Positions 1 to 12,901 are shown, numbered from the stretch's first letter. The stretch: 64,000 nt of DNA from Prinsepia uniflora (GCA_032719365.1 CM064874.1:33032716-33096715), one strand, 5' to 3'. Notes: generated by a model from the sequence alone, not told the origin. A program made the numbers and translations.

Positions 1-164
1 TTGGTGCTTATCCACTTGGTGCATATATTGAAAATTTGTGGACACAATTAATTCACTATTTACTAGCTGATAATTATGTTATTGAAGTTGATGTTTTCTC
101 TCCCTTTTGCAGTCATCCTCTATGTTATGTCTGCCTTTTTACCTTTTCACTTTCTTTTATTTAG

Positions 165-243
165 CAATATGCGATTTTCATGTTTGGGCAGCCTATCAAA
201 GTAAATTTGGCATATGCTAGTAGTCGGAGGGAGGATACATTAA
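165..243 (+). pseudogene. UBP1-like RRM gene, exon fragment A
   Basis: From 183 the frame reads FGQPIKVNLAYASSRREDT, which matches the linker between RRM1 and RRM2 of plant oligouridylate-binding (UBP1/TIA-1-like) proteins, where the usual text is GQPIKVNWAYASGQRED. A TTTAG acceptor-like site ends at 164, and the exon probably ends at about 243 before a GTTGG donor-like site. The W-to-L, G-to-S and Q-to-R changes in a very conserved stretch suggest decay. UBP1 proteins bind U-rich RNA and affect pre-mRNA splicing and stability. Recognition is from memory of the family; the motif match itself is clear. Earlier exons would lie upstream of the window. Confidence 0.7.
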
Positions 244-332
244 GTTGGTTCATGCTTCCCTTCTACAACTGATTTATATCATACTTTGTCATGTATCAAC
301 AAGGTTAGTAATGATGCTGTCTTTTTTATGTC
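244..332 (+). other. Probable intron of the UBP1-like gene
   Basis: AT-rich sequence between the two recognisable exon fragments, with no coding signal. The acceptor before the next exon is not clearly preserved (ATGTCCA instead of an AG end), another sign that the host gene is degenerate. Confidence 0.45.
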
Positions 333-351
333 CACGCCATTTCAAAATTTT
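333..351 (+). pseudogene. UBP1-like exon B, 5' part, cut by Element 1
   Basis: The frame reads RHFKI up to the target duplication ATTTT (347-351) and resumes at 31478 with IFVGDHSLEVTATKLF. Together this corresponds to the start of RRM2 in UBP1 proteins (HFNIFVGDLSPEVTDATLF). The retrotransposon is therefore inserted inside the RNP2 hexapeptide codons. Confidence 0.7.
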
Positions 352-3242
352 TGTAACTACCCGAAAATTCAAAAAAGGAAAATTTTCAAAATTTGAAGGA
401 AAATGATGATTTTGCCCTTGGAATTGAGTGAACGGTTGACTTTTGGTTCAAGCAGTCAAACGGACTTTGACCGATGAATGTGACGTAGTTCGGAACGTCA
501 CGAGTTCATAGACAGGTGGCACGCCCGATTCCGACATTCGAGGAGAAAGTTATGATGTTCGGAAGTTTAAGGGTAATTTGGTAAATTGGTTAAAAGGGGC
601 CATTTGTTGACTTTTTGATCGAGACCGTGTTTGGAATTTCCGTAAGTATCGTTGGGTAGGTCTCGAGACGCTGAATCCGTAGACAGGCGGCATGCGTCAA
701 CCGGGGTTCGGATGAAAAAGTTATGAGCTTGAGAAAGTGAAGGGCAATTTGGTAATTTGTCAAAGAGGGGTAAAATGGTAATTTGATTGGGTTTTGATGA
801 GTCAGTACGGCTGTGATGGCTGATTCAGCCAACTTGGGGAGTCAGTTAACTCTTTAAGTGACATCTGTCACAATCAGAACATGGATTAGTGGCTTGAATT
901 AATATTTGGATATGTAAGTGTTGAGTTATCAAAACAAATCGTGTGTGTGTATGCTTGTAAAGAAAAAAACTGAGCATGAATAAAACCATATTGATCTCAG
1001 GTGATAATCCATCCCTTAGGCTGGGATTATGAGCAACCAAATGAAATTCAGTGAGGGAAACACAAGGAATTAGAGGAAGTGCTTACCTGGAACTGTGCAG
1101 GAAACCCGAAACCCCCACCCGACATCCTTGATGAAGGCTTGGATTTGAATTCGTATTTGTGTGATAAATTGATGAAAACAAAAGTGAGGATGAATTTAGG
1201 GAGACCTAAACGAGTCGAATGAAATCAAAATGAAGGAGAATGGTGAAGAAACAAGCCCAGACGAACTCTGTGATTGTCTAAGGAAACTTGAATTGAGTTC
1301 AAATGGTTGGAGGGAATTAAAGTTCAAATTGAAACTGGAAGTATGTTTGGATGAACCATGTGAAGCTACTGAATGAATCAATTTAGAGAAACGGGTGGAA
1401 ATTGGATGAATTGAAGGATGAGCAATACAATTATGTTCTTCGAACAATCGAGTTGTAATTGACGGATTGAGGTAAGCTCTTATGTAAATTAGATTACAGA
1501 ACCCTAATTAGACTCCTAACGATGCTATTCGATGATTCAATTGAAGGAATCGATGACGAATTGACAAAATTTCAGTCAGACGTGTCATCTCGTGGGCCAA
1601 TCGGACCCGTTTATCTGTCAGACGGGTTGGGACATATTGTAGAAGGCTCGTGGTGATCACGCGCAGCCACTCACGGCGGCGCGTGAGGGCGCGTGGTGGC
1701 TTATTTCGAGGTGAGGTCAACATAACTTTTGTCATATTTAATGTAACGAACATTTTGACACTGGTTTCGAGGAAATCAGACACCGTTTCGATATTATTTC
1801 GAGGGTCCGAAGGTTTATGTTACGTTCAAAATACGTATTTAAATCCCGGAAAAATTGGGGAAAATTATGGGAAGTATATTGAGATGTTAGTGACCCTTGA
1901 TAATGATTTTGGACAGGAATGATGACTTCCGGAATTTACAGAAAAACGTGCAGCTCGGAAAGCAAACGATATAGACGGTGTGTGAATGGACTTTTGTTTT
2001 CTACCTTGAATGCATGCATATATGTTTTAAATGCTTTATGATATGATTTGAAATGAATTGGCATGATTGATGTTTCGATATGATGATTTTCAGATTTTGG
2101 GAATATTATATTATTTTATATGATTATGGGCACGATTTTCGAGAAACTTGTGATATTGTTGTTTTGGGCGAAGGCCCGGGATTTGTGATTAGTTTTGACT
2201 CGGGTTACGAGTCGAGAAATTAATTTGATGGATTTGAAATGCGTTGTGGATATATTTTGTGGATTTATGTGAAAATGGCAACTGAGGTTGCGGTTGCACG
2301 GATTTGCGTGAAATTGATATTTTGGGCGTGAGACCCAATGGAAATGTGATGTTGACTGGATTGGTATTTCCATGTGATTACATGATGATATTGATGGTTT
2401 CCGATTTATGACATAATCGGGACTCTGGTTTCATGGATTTTGAGGTAACTATGTTTTGGGCTAAGACCCTGTATTAAAAATGGTTTTGATTTCAAATGCA
2501 ACTGTTTTTCACTGGTTTTCATGATGATGATATGTTATGGATATTAGGGCTTTCGGGGTGGAATATGTTTCCCCCGAAGTGCACCCTGGATATTAGGGCT
2601 TCCGGATGGGAATGTGTTTCCCCGACATGAACCCTGGAGATAACGCTCACCTCCGGGATGGATGTGTGTAGCCCCGGAGAGGTCACGTAGCACGGTCTGT
2701 TGTCGTGCAGCCGAGGGAGGCTCTACTCAGATCAGATGTGCTGGATTACATGGAGATCGGTCGGTGATGTGTTGGCAGCGGCGGATGCTCGGATTTTGAG
2801 CGGTCCTTGAGCCTATTGATTTGCACTTGTTGCAGGGATAACGTGACTATATGAGATTGTATATGAGACTAGATATGGAAATGAGTCCTGTGGTTTTATT
2901 GAGATTTGTGATTTATAACTATTTGTGCCCATATATATTTTACTCATGATTTATGATATGTATGCATGTTTGTGGAACTGGAGGGTAGGAATGTACTTTT
3001 ATAAATTTATAAATGTATTTATAAAACTTTGTTTTGTCCACTCACACATTTTCTGTTTTATTGACCCTCCAGGTCGTGGCGCAATGATCGAGGCTAGTCG
3101 GGAGGTAGAGGCATGAGTGGGCACAGGTACAGTTATCCTTTATTTGGTAAGTGCTGAGGGTAATTTCGGAACTTCAGTTGACTTGTCAGACGGGAGCAGG
3201 ACCGGGTACAGTTATCTATGTCCTTCGGGGACGGTCCTGTCT
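352..3242 (+). repeat. 5' LTR of Element 1
   Basis: Begins TGTAACTACCCG and ends GGTCCTGTCT, where the 3' copy ends TGTCA. It aligns end to end with 28575-31477. By eye the first 260 bp carry roughly twenty differences while the middle is nearly identical, so the insertion is not very recent. It contains two diverged copies of a U3 module (TAGACAGGYGGCAYG near 511 and 680), the core block around 1740-1830, and a pair of inverted-repeat arms at 1982-2019 and 2961-3045. Confidence 0.9.
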
Positions 3243-3245
3243 AAT

Positions 3246-3258
3246 TGGTATCAGAGCC
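3246..3258 (+). other. Primer-binding site, tRNA-iMet type (Element 1)
   Basis: TGGTATCAGAGCC lies three bases after the 5' LTR and matches the complement of the 3' end of plant initiator-Met tRNA, the usual primer of plant gypsy and copia elements. Confidence 0.88.
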
Positions 3259-3283
3259 AAGTTGCTGATTCTGTTGCCATGTC

Positions 3284-3361
3284 ATGCCTCCGAAACGTAT
3301 GCCTCGTGCTCGACCTGGTAGTGAGACGGGTATACGAGGGAATATGAGACCTCGTGATTGA
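3284..3361 (+). pseudogene. gag N-terminal remnant of Element 1
   Basis: An ATG 26 bp after the primer-binding site opens a frame starting MPPKRMPRARPGSETG, which stops at a TGA after 25 codons. It resembles the gag start of Element 5 (MPPRRKPCARPGNEFEG), which identifies it as gag. The rest of gag is not readable downstream. Gag would form the virus-like particle core; this copy cannot. Confidence 0.65.
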
Positions 3362-4340
3362 TCTCGGAATGAGATTGACCTTAGATTAGGGGTCAGATGT
3401 TAATCAGTGTACACTGTGAATTACCAACTGTTAAGCATGGATTTGTGTGGGTCCCAAGAATGAATGAGCCCAGAAGCTAGAAAGGTAGCACAATTAGGCA
3501 TGTTGGACCCTGGATGAGATTATTCTCAGTGGATGTATGAGTCTAAAGTATGATGGGATATCCCTTAGGCCTTAAAGGTCGTATCAGATGTGATTCACTA
3601 GCAGAATTTGCTCGGTGATCGGGTATGCCAATGATGGCATGGATGATTGTTATGAGTTTGGACTCAAAAGGAGTCAAGATTGGACTCGAAAGGAGTCGAG
3701 ACAGGAAAATGGGACTCAAGGTGAGTCAGGATATTGGTTAGGACTCGAGATGAGTCATGGTAATGTATCAGGGCTCAAGATGACCCGTAAAGGTTGAAAT
3801 ATAACTATGGTTTTTGACACGATCGACCCTTTGATTGAGACATGTTTGGCACCTGGGATGCCAAGAATTGAAATAGGGCCAGATACGAAGGGATTGTGAA
3901 TTTATGGCTTAGTATGGTTTAACCCTATTATTGGACTTCTGGATTTGGATGGGTCGTGTCAATTTCACTTAATGATTGAAAGGTCGGACAGAGACTAGTA
4001 GTACACAGAGATTTGGACTTAGGAGATGCTCCAGTGCAGTGGGACGCCAGTTGGGTCCACTGGGTGATAAAAGGTTAAGGTTAATTGTTGTTCATAATTG
4101 TAAGTCGTCTGGTCAAATCATAAAGAAAGGGTATATTGATTGATAAAGTGATATGGCACAATTGGGGTGAGAGGGAGCAGGGATTGGCTCACGTAGTGAT
4201 GGTTGACGTGACAGGCGATCGAAAAGTTGGTGGGGCCCACGATGGACCGTAGGGGCGTGGTCAGTTGGGACCACATGCCCGAGGATTACAGTTATTTGGC
4301 AGGAGGCCTGAGTAGCCCTTGGAGTGATGACTTGGATACC
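3362..4340 (+). other. Degenerate interior of Element 1, left part
   Basis: No convincing coding frame remains. By position this should be the rest of gag and the gag-pol junction. It holds a cluster of short imperfect palindromes GACTC-N5-GAGTC (3661-3785). The target site of Element 2 (TATTA, 4341-4345) ends the stretch. Confidence 0.6.
3661..3785 (+). repeat. Cluster of GACTC-N5-GAGTC palindromes
   Basis: Four 15-bp copies at 3661, 3683, 3713 and 3752, plus a degenerate fifth near 3771. Each can form a 5-bp stem with a 5-bp loop. The spacing is irregular (22, 30 and 39 bp), so this is not a simple tandem repeat. Confidence 0.6.
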
Positions 4341-4345
4341 TATTA

Positions 4346-6601
4346 TGTAACGACCCGTCCTGAATTTCAAGATTTGATTAGTTACTAATCATGATTAGTG
4401 AGGCTAATCCGTGATTAGTGGGCGAAATCGGACGAACGATGCAAAATGACCGTTTTGCCCCTGTAGTGGGTAAAACGTTAACTTTTCACTTGGGTTGTCA
4501 AATGGACTTTGACCGATGACCGTGACGTAGTTCAGGATGTCACAAGTTCATAGGCAGGTGGCACGTTCAATTCCGACATTCGGGGAAGAAGTTATGACGT
4601 TTGGAAGTTTAAGGGCATTTTGGTAATTATGGTTAAAAGGGGCAAATAGCTGACTTTTGGACTGGGAGGTCCGATGGCCGAGGGCCGAGGACAGTTACGT
4701 AGATCGGGATGATACGAATCCGTAGACAGGTGGCACATCGAATTCGGACGTTCGACGGCGAAGTTACGGTTCACGGAAGTTCAAGTACACTATTGCAATA
4801 ATTACGAGATGACCTAACTTTTGGGCTCTAGTGGGGCCCAAATATTTTATGGAGGCCCAAAGAGTGACACTTGTCACCCTTCCACAGGCCATCCAAACTA
4901 ATACATGCATCGATCATTCTTTCTTCACTTCAAACAACCCGATCTCAGTTTGAACCCAAACCTATCCAACCCTTTCCATCTGATCTTGAGTGAGACCAGA
5001 GAGTGAGAGAGAGGCTGAGGAAGCTATGGACGGTGGCTGGGAGTGTCTGGATCGCAGCACACGGCCGTGGAGGCCCAAGTAACCCGATTACCCTACCAAT
5101 GCTCATTTTTCCATTATTTTCGAATAGGGCATTATGGTTAGTTGTGGGTGATTGGGAGATGATTAGGGAGTTGCTATGGAGGTTTTAAGAGGTTTTGGAG
5201 GTTGGTTCACGGCAGAGGAGGCTGTGAGGATGGCCGGGAAAACAGGAACCGTGGGGGCCAAAGTGAAACTGTAGGTTCTAGGGAGTTTTAAGGACCTTAA
5301 TTTATATGTTTAGATTCGTAAAGATGCAAGGGAGATTATAGGATTGATTTGGGGTTGAATTAGATTGAATTAAGGGAGGAAAAACCGCCGGACCGGTCAC
5401 GCCGGTCTAGGAAAACCGGCTGCACAGGAAAACCAGTTTGGACTGGTGGTGGAGGTTGAAGACGCGTGTACAGTACCAGCGCGTGGGCTTCACGCGTGTG
5501 AGATTCTAGGGGCGCGTAGTGAGGATTTTGATGGTGTTTTCAACACGTGAAATCTTCTATTCGATGTAACGAATATTTTGGGACTGGTTTCGTGTCGATT
5601 AGACATCGTCTCGATAATGTTCAGGGCATCGGAAGGTTTCAGATCGAGTTTAAAAATAGTTAAAAATATCAAAAAATTACAGGGCTTACGATTTGGACAG
5701 GTTTGGGAGTCCCGGTGATGGTGATTGGCTCGGGAAAGCCGTATGGCATGCAAATCGAGGCGGCAGCTCGGACGGTCTATGAGTGGACCTTGTTTTCTAA
5801 ATTGGTGCATGCATAAATGTTTATTATATGTTTTAATACATGTTTGGTAATGCCATGAGTGCATTTGTATGTGGTTACGTATAAGCATGTACTTCGAGGG
5901 TTCGGCCTTATACGGTGCTTATACGGGCCAGTATTTCTTTAATGGTTTAAATGAAAAGGTTTTGAATTTCTAAAAGGATAAACTCGGGTATGAGACCCAT
6001 TTCGTTTTTCCTCGGGCATATGACCCTATTGATGACCTATGGGTCCGAGTCGTGGTCGCGGCAGATGCTTGGTGCACGGCGACGGACGACGTGACGCTCG
6101 CCTCCGGATTGGGATGTGTTCCTTCCGGAGAGGTCACGATGCACGATTCGTGGTCGGACAGCCTGGGGAGGCTCGACTTCGGAGTGCTGACGGTTCAGGA
6201 TAGCGATCAGTGATGAGTGTACCATGATCTTGTGGTGATCGCGTCGGTTGAATCGTTCAAGGCGATATATCAGGATTGAGGGCAGTCCTGGATGGATGGT
6301 TGCACACATTACTACGATCGGAGTCGTGACTGACTCTGAGATATCGGGCAGGATGCCCAGCTGATGTCATATGATCGGGCACGAGACCCAGTTTTACATT
6401 GGTGAGTTCGGGTCAGGTACCCTAGATGGATTTCCAAGTTCATGGCGGTTTATGGGAACCGGCATGAACCCTGGAAAGGTTATTGTGGTACATGACGGTT
6501 TATGGGAACCGGGCATGGAGGATGTTAAATATATATATATATATATATATGAATGGCATGGATGCTATAGATCATGACGGTTCAGGGGAACCATGCATGA
6601 A
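4346..6601 (+). repeat. 5' LTR of Element 2, left part
   Basis: Continuous with 15790-16417 once Element 3 and one copy of its ATGAA duplication are removed, giving an LTR of about 2.9 kb. It holds the palindrome ACTAATCATGATTAGT (4384-4399), two U3 modules with a TAGACAGGTGGCAC core, the core block near 5568-5640, and an (AT)n tract at 6529-6550 just before the break. Confidence 0.87.
6529..6550. repeat. (AT)n microsatellite in an LTR
   Basis: Simple AT dinucleotide run. The same LTR position carries AT runs in related copies (13729-13742, 15799-15813, 25128-25165), so it is a feature of the LTR family with length variation. Confidence 0.85.
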
Positions 6602-9378
6602 TGACAGGACCCATCCCAACCCCCCTGTCATTAGTGCGGGATGACCCTGCTCCCGTCTGGCACAAAGTGTCAGACACGGGATATTTCCAACCTTTGCTCT
6701 CCCGGGCTATCAGAGTACGCCAGGATCTGGAGGAGGTATGTGATATCTCGGTTTCTGCTACAGTCCACATCCGATGTCAACCTGAAGGGCAGTCAAAACA
6801 TTAAAAGCTGTGAGTGGACAAAACAAGAATTTATAAAAACATTTTAACGAGAAGACATTTGTACCCTTCAATAAAAAGCGTGCATGCATTCGAAAACCAT
6901 TTATCCAGAAAAAACCATATGTGGGAACTAAGCCCAAAACCAAGATTGAATGAACCATCATGAAAACGACCATATGGGCCACTGCCCAAATCCATAGTGA
7001 AAGAATCATAAAGACTCAACCGTACGGGCCACTGCCCAAAACCTGTGTAAACGCACATCATATATCATATCATATAGCATACATCATATATACATATAAT
7101 TCACACAACCAATCCTGTCACGGTTTTCAAAGCTACGCGCGTGCTACCCAGGTCTCAATCCGAGTCTTTCAAAGTCAAGATCAATGTCCGCAGACCACTG
7201 ACCCTACCCGAGGTAATAGTAATCATAGCCTTCCTGAGAGTAAGGAACCCAACTGGGGGTGACTCCACTCAGTCGATGCTCCGTGACTACTCCGGGGTCC
7301 ACCTAGGCCAACGACCCTCCCCGGAGGAGATAGAAGAACAAGTAAAGGAAGGTATATGAACATATATATACATAATATAAACATTCATGCCCGGTTCCCC
7401 TGAACCGTCATGATCCATAACATCCATTGACCAGGGTTCATGCCGGTTCCCATAAACCGTCACGAGCCGTCATGAGCCAGAATGACCTGACAAAGGTTCA
7501 TACAGGTTCCCATAAACCGTCATGAACCACAATGACCTTTCCAGAGTTCATTCCAGTTCCCATAAACGGTCATGAACTTGGAAATCCATCTAGGGTCCCT
7601 GACCCGAAATCATAAACCGTAAAATAATTGGGTCTCGTGCCCGAACATATGACATCAGCTGGGCACCGTGCCCGATATCTAAGGTCATATGCCCGAGACA
7701 AAACCAAATGGGTCTCTTACCCGAGTTTATCCTTTTGAAATCCAAAACCATTTCATTTAGACCGATAAAGAAATACCGACCCGTATAGGACCGAAACCTC
7801 GAAATACGTGCTTATACCTAACCACTCATCCAAATGCACTCATGGCATCACAAAAAGTATTTAAACATATAAGAAACATTTATGCATGCACCAATTTAGA
7901 AAACAAGGTCCACTCACAGACCGTCCGAGCTGCCGCCTCGATTTGCATGCCATACGGCTCCCCAAGTTAATCACCATCACCGGGACTCCCAAACCTGTCC
8001 AAATTTTAATAGAAGGTTACTAACTACCTTATTAACCTCCTACCAAAGCCCCGTAATTTTCCCAAACTTTTAACTATTTTTAAGCTGACCCTAAATCTTT
8101 CGATGCCACGAAACGTATCGAGACGATGTCCGATTGACACGATACCAGTCCCAAAATGTTCGTTACATCGAATAGAAGATTTCCGGTGTTGAACACTTTC
8201 CCAAATTATGGCCCACGCGCCGTCACGGGCTCCTAGAAGGTCAAAAACACTATTCATCACCATCAACCTTGGAAAACCGGTTTTTTTTTTCCTGGGTTTC
8301 CGGTCCGGTTACTGTGCTGAACCGGCATGACCGGTTCAGTGCTCCTCCTCCTTCTTTTTTGGTCCGTTTGCTTCCATTTTAATCCCTAAATTCCTATATC
8401 TTCATTTCCTATCTAACCCAATCAATTAAACTACCTAAAAGTGACTAAAACCCGTGGTTCAAAAACGTCGAAAACTCTCCCATGGTGTCCTACAGCTCCT
8501 AACCATCCTCAAAACCAGTCTAAAAACTTCCTACTAAACCTTTTAATTCATCGAAAGCAACCAAAACAACCCATAATACATATATTGAAAAATGGGAAGA
8601 ATCGGGCCTTACCGTGCACCCGCACGGGTTCATGGCTCCACTGCCCACGACGGCGCCTTCCTGGGCCGGCCACCGCATCCAACAGCCTCCCCACTCTCTG
8701 GTCTTAGTCCTCGTCGAAATGGATGGGTTTTGGGTTGCACGGGAATGAGAGAAATGGTGAGATCGGGTATGGGTTTTGGGTGTTTAAAATGAAGAAAATG
8801 GATGCACGATGCATGAATGAAATATGGTGTCCATTGGATGGGTGACACTTGTCACTCATCCATTGGGCATCAAGACAAATATCTGGGCCCACTAGAGCCC
8901 AAAAGTGAACTCGTCTCGTAATTCGTGCAATAGTGCCCTTGAACTTCCGTGAACGGTAACTTCGTCGTCGAACGTCCGAATTCGACGTGCAGCCTGTCTA
9001 TGGATTCGTATCGTCCTAATCTACATAATAGTCCTCGGCCCTCGCCCATCGGACATCACAGTTCAAAAGTCAACTATTTGCTCCTTTTAACCAAAATTAC
9101 CAAAATGCCCTTAAACTTCCGAACGTCATAACTTCTTCCTCGAACGTCGGAATTGAACGTGCAACCTGTCTATGAACTCGTGACGTCACGAACTACGTCA
9201 CGGTCATCGGTCAAAGTCCATTTGACTGCCCGATTAAAAAGTCAACGTTTTGCCACGCCCAAGGGCAAAACGATCATTTTGCATCGTTCGTCCGATTTCG
9301 CCTAACTAATCACGGATTAACCTCACTAATCGTGATTAGTCACTAATCTAATCTAGGAATTTGGGACGGGTCGTTACA
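6602..9378 (-). repeat. 3' LTR of Element 3
   Basis: Minus-strand LTR that starts at 9378 and ends at 6602. It contains tandem copies of a module around GGTTCATGCCGGTTCCCATA (about 7380-7600), the core block near 8090-8190, and the conserved U3 modules near 8950-9240. Confidence 0.88.
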
Positions 9379-9392
9379 ACCTTCCCTCCTTA
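9379..9392 (-). other. Polypurine tract of Element 3
   Basis: The complement reads TAAGGAGGGAAGGT directly before the 3' LTR. Element 2 (22891-22904) carries the identical tract. Confidence 0.8.
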
Positions 9393-12300
9393 ATTAATTT
9401 CATCCTCGAAATTCCAACCGACCTAATTCTAACCGTTCTTCCCTCCTTAATTAGTTTCGTACTTGAAACTCTAACTATCCTGATTCCACATCCACCTCGT
9501 GGAAAGTAGAATCTACCGCAAAACACGTGTACACTAGTCCACCTATTAAACAAAATAGTACGTACTCGTCAACGTTCACGTCGCCTCGTCTACATTCGAC
9601 CACGTCGAATAGTAGAAGTCGTACGCTCCGAATTGACACCACTAGTCAAATCTATCGTTTCGTTGACACAACAACTCGATGGTTCCTTACTAAATCTGCA
9701 CTCAACGATCCACGCTGACACATCTGACAAACTGCCACTACTTGACAATCGTCAGCCAAAAACTGACACCATACACTTGTGGTTATACTAACCACCAACT
9801 AACTCAACCTGAGTATACACAAACCAACAAATACTCGACCTGCGTGTAACTACCCATCAGAAATACCATGACCCACTGCACAGTATCCAATGTCCAGTTC
9901 ACGACCTCAACTAATCCCATGGTATTGGAACTAAGCCGACTACCGACACACTCACCAATGTACCCCTGGTATAACCTATATACCGTCACCAGGCATCACA
10001 AGTCTGCCCGGTATCGTACCTCGAACAACGTACAAGGTACGTACATCTACCCATCAATCAACCTACAACCACCTAGGATGTAGCCAATCACGTTTGATTA
10101 ATGGAGTCCATCTGTCCAATCCAGTATTAGAAAAATCGAGACTCCCACCCATTATCTATTCCCAATTCCGAATCTGAATCCGCAATTTCGTAAGAAATCC
10201 TGAATCCAAACCCAGAAATCATATCCATAATCATGTCGAATTTCGAATCCGAAACCATCATTCTGTAGACTAGTATTAAGAATGACCATTCTGAACCCAA
10301 ATCCATAAAAGGAAATCCACAGTCAAGCTATAGAATCAAATCCTTAATCGTCACCCAGAATTCGATTCCAAAACCCAAATACAAAAATCCTCTTTCAAGT
10401 TCCAAAATCAAATCCTTAATCGTCATCCAGAAATCTGATTCCAAAACCCAAAATCTCGTTCTCGTCTACCGAGACGCACCATATCCAAACCTATCGGATA
10501 CCCGTTCAAACAATTTATACATTACCCTCGATTGACTTCATAGGGAAGCCAATCCCAACCTCAACACATCTAAGGCTGACCATAATCCGAACTCGTCGGA
10601 AAACTACTCACCTGAGTAATATACTATACGGGATTTACTTCGAAAAGAAGTTCAATCCCAACATTCTTAATTCAAACGTCCAGGTAAGAGTGATAAACTC
10701 TTCACCTATCTGGATCATCAAGATCGCGATCCAGATCCACCACTATGTTAACCGACCATAGACGTCACGATCCCCGATCGTCACGACGTCCAAAGTCCTC
10801 AACTCTTTCCCACATCTTAAATACATTAGTCAACGACGAAACACGCCGAGGCTGTGGGTTCTCTCCAATCACCTCGTATCGATCCTTGGGAATTCCACCT
10901 AGGAAAAACCAAAGATGATCCAAAACAATGACATCAAAACTCATCCTACGTGAATGCAACCAAACTCGCTGCATTCACCACACTATGTAACCTGACATCG
11001 TCTGCCACCAAGTAAAGAATGAGGAATCTCAGTCACCTAACTTCGATGTACTCACTCCACCTAATGACCCAAGACAAATCCCGGGTCCACCAACCAATAC
11101 ACGATCGGTGTACCAGTGGCAACCAACAACATCTACATCATTAACAACATCTACCATCATCAATCATGGTAGAATCTGAGAAGTCACCCTAATGACTTCA
11201 AATTACTTATTACCAATGCGGAAAACCCGCATTCCACTCTTCACCTCGATCGCAACCTCTCACGATTCCGCACTTCCAACCAAATTGGAAACAACACATT
11301 CGGACATCGACCACGTGTCCCCGTTAGACGGGTTATGGACACATGCCCATTTACGACCATTTATGTACACCCAAAAGGATGTCAAGTCATCATATCCTGA
11401 TGTATCACTCGACTGGAGACTCACAACAGACTCCTGATGTGATCTACAGTCAAATCTCTGTATACCACCATATCTGACCAACTCTGGCCAACACCGACCA
11501 ACTGGTCACTAAACCCCGTGACAGATCGAGTCTGACCAACCGGTCACTAATCCGCCATGATAATACTCGATCCTCACTCCTCAACTACCGTTGGATCCTA
11601 TCCAGTCCATCACTATCCGTGATCCACTCCCGAACCACAGATACCGAACATATACTCATCTTGACGGAGTCATATCTCGATTCGCGACTCACCGTCATCA
11701 CAAACACCGGCACCAGTACCAGCGCTAGTACCAACACTAACGCACTATCACCATCACACAAGTATCAGCACCAACACAAGGTGTGCGAATCAAAGAACCT
11801 TGGATCTCCGCTCATACCGAGTGACGATCTCGTACCTCTGCTCGAATTGGAGAAACTCTGTCTCCCTCGTACCCAACAACTCTGGGTACAGTTACCCTGA
11901 TAACTCATACGAGAAAAGGTGAACGTCCCCGATTCCCAACAACCGTAATGACAACCATTATCGGTAGCAGTTCCTGCCACGGACTCGTGCAGACCAAACT
12001 ACCAGACATCGCGATATCCAGACTCCGCGTCCAACGGAATCCATCGACCGTACAAACTATCCCGTATCCCAAACCTGGGATTCCATCGACAAGTACCAAC
12101 CCTGATAACCTGTCCAACCCAAACTCTACCAGTCATAACGCGACTAACCCAATGTCGTCTACCAGGTCATCCATGACCTTAGTTGTACCAGAAATATATC
12201 ACAACTATGGTAGCACGACAACCAACTAGGTCTAACCGATAAGTACAACCTCGACTGCGAGGTGCAGTCCCAACATAAGCTGACATGACTAGACCGACTA

Positions 12301-12900
12301 CCGAATCCAAATTCGAATAGTCGTCCAAGTCAAATCACTCGTCAACTCACATTTCCGAACCAAACACCTAAGGTAGGGTTCCACAATCACGCCTAGAGTT
12401 TCATTGAACCCAACTGCGTAAGGCATTATAATCCATAATCTGACCAACCCCGCGGTCTGGACATCTCAAAGACGTCAATCCAATTAGGATTCCCCAAATC
12501 CGGCTGCCCCCTGCAGCATATCCGTCTAACTCAACAATATCTGAACATCAAATGGCCATAACATCCAACCAGTCGTCGGAACCGATCCTACGACGTCGTG
12601 AAAGACGATCCTAACTAACTGTCTCACGATCAAAATGCTAACGTACGAATACGTTCATCCTTCCATAGGGTCCCACAATGTCATCCTCGACAGAACTATG
12701 GCAACCCCGACATCGAATGCCAAACCAAGACATCCACGATCCAATCCTACTAACTATCGTATCGGCATCCCACTATCAGGTTGACCACGAACTGTAGCCC
12801 CTTGAGATATCACATCCTCGACCTGCGTAAGGAGTAGTACGCAAAACATGCTCTGGAATTCAGAGTAACACGAGCAACCATGCGCTGATAAGCAATCCTA
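9393..12900 (-). other. Non-coding interior of Element 3
   Basis: About 3.5 kb without a frame matching gag, protease, reverse transcriptase or integrase; open frames are under 100 codons. It is clearly homologous, on the opposite strand, to the interiors of Element 2 (16433-18627 and 21718-22890) and Element 4. It includes short TG/GT-rich tracts (about 11700-11780) that also occur at 17640-17770 and 39450-39530. Confidence 0.75.
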
Positions 12901-12901
12901 T

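Noticed and set aside
3246..3258. tRNA gene fragment
   Set aside because: TGGTATCAGAGCC sites follow LTR ends at fixed distance throughout the window; they are primer-binding sites, not tRNA genes.
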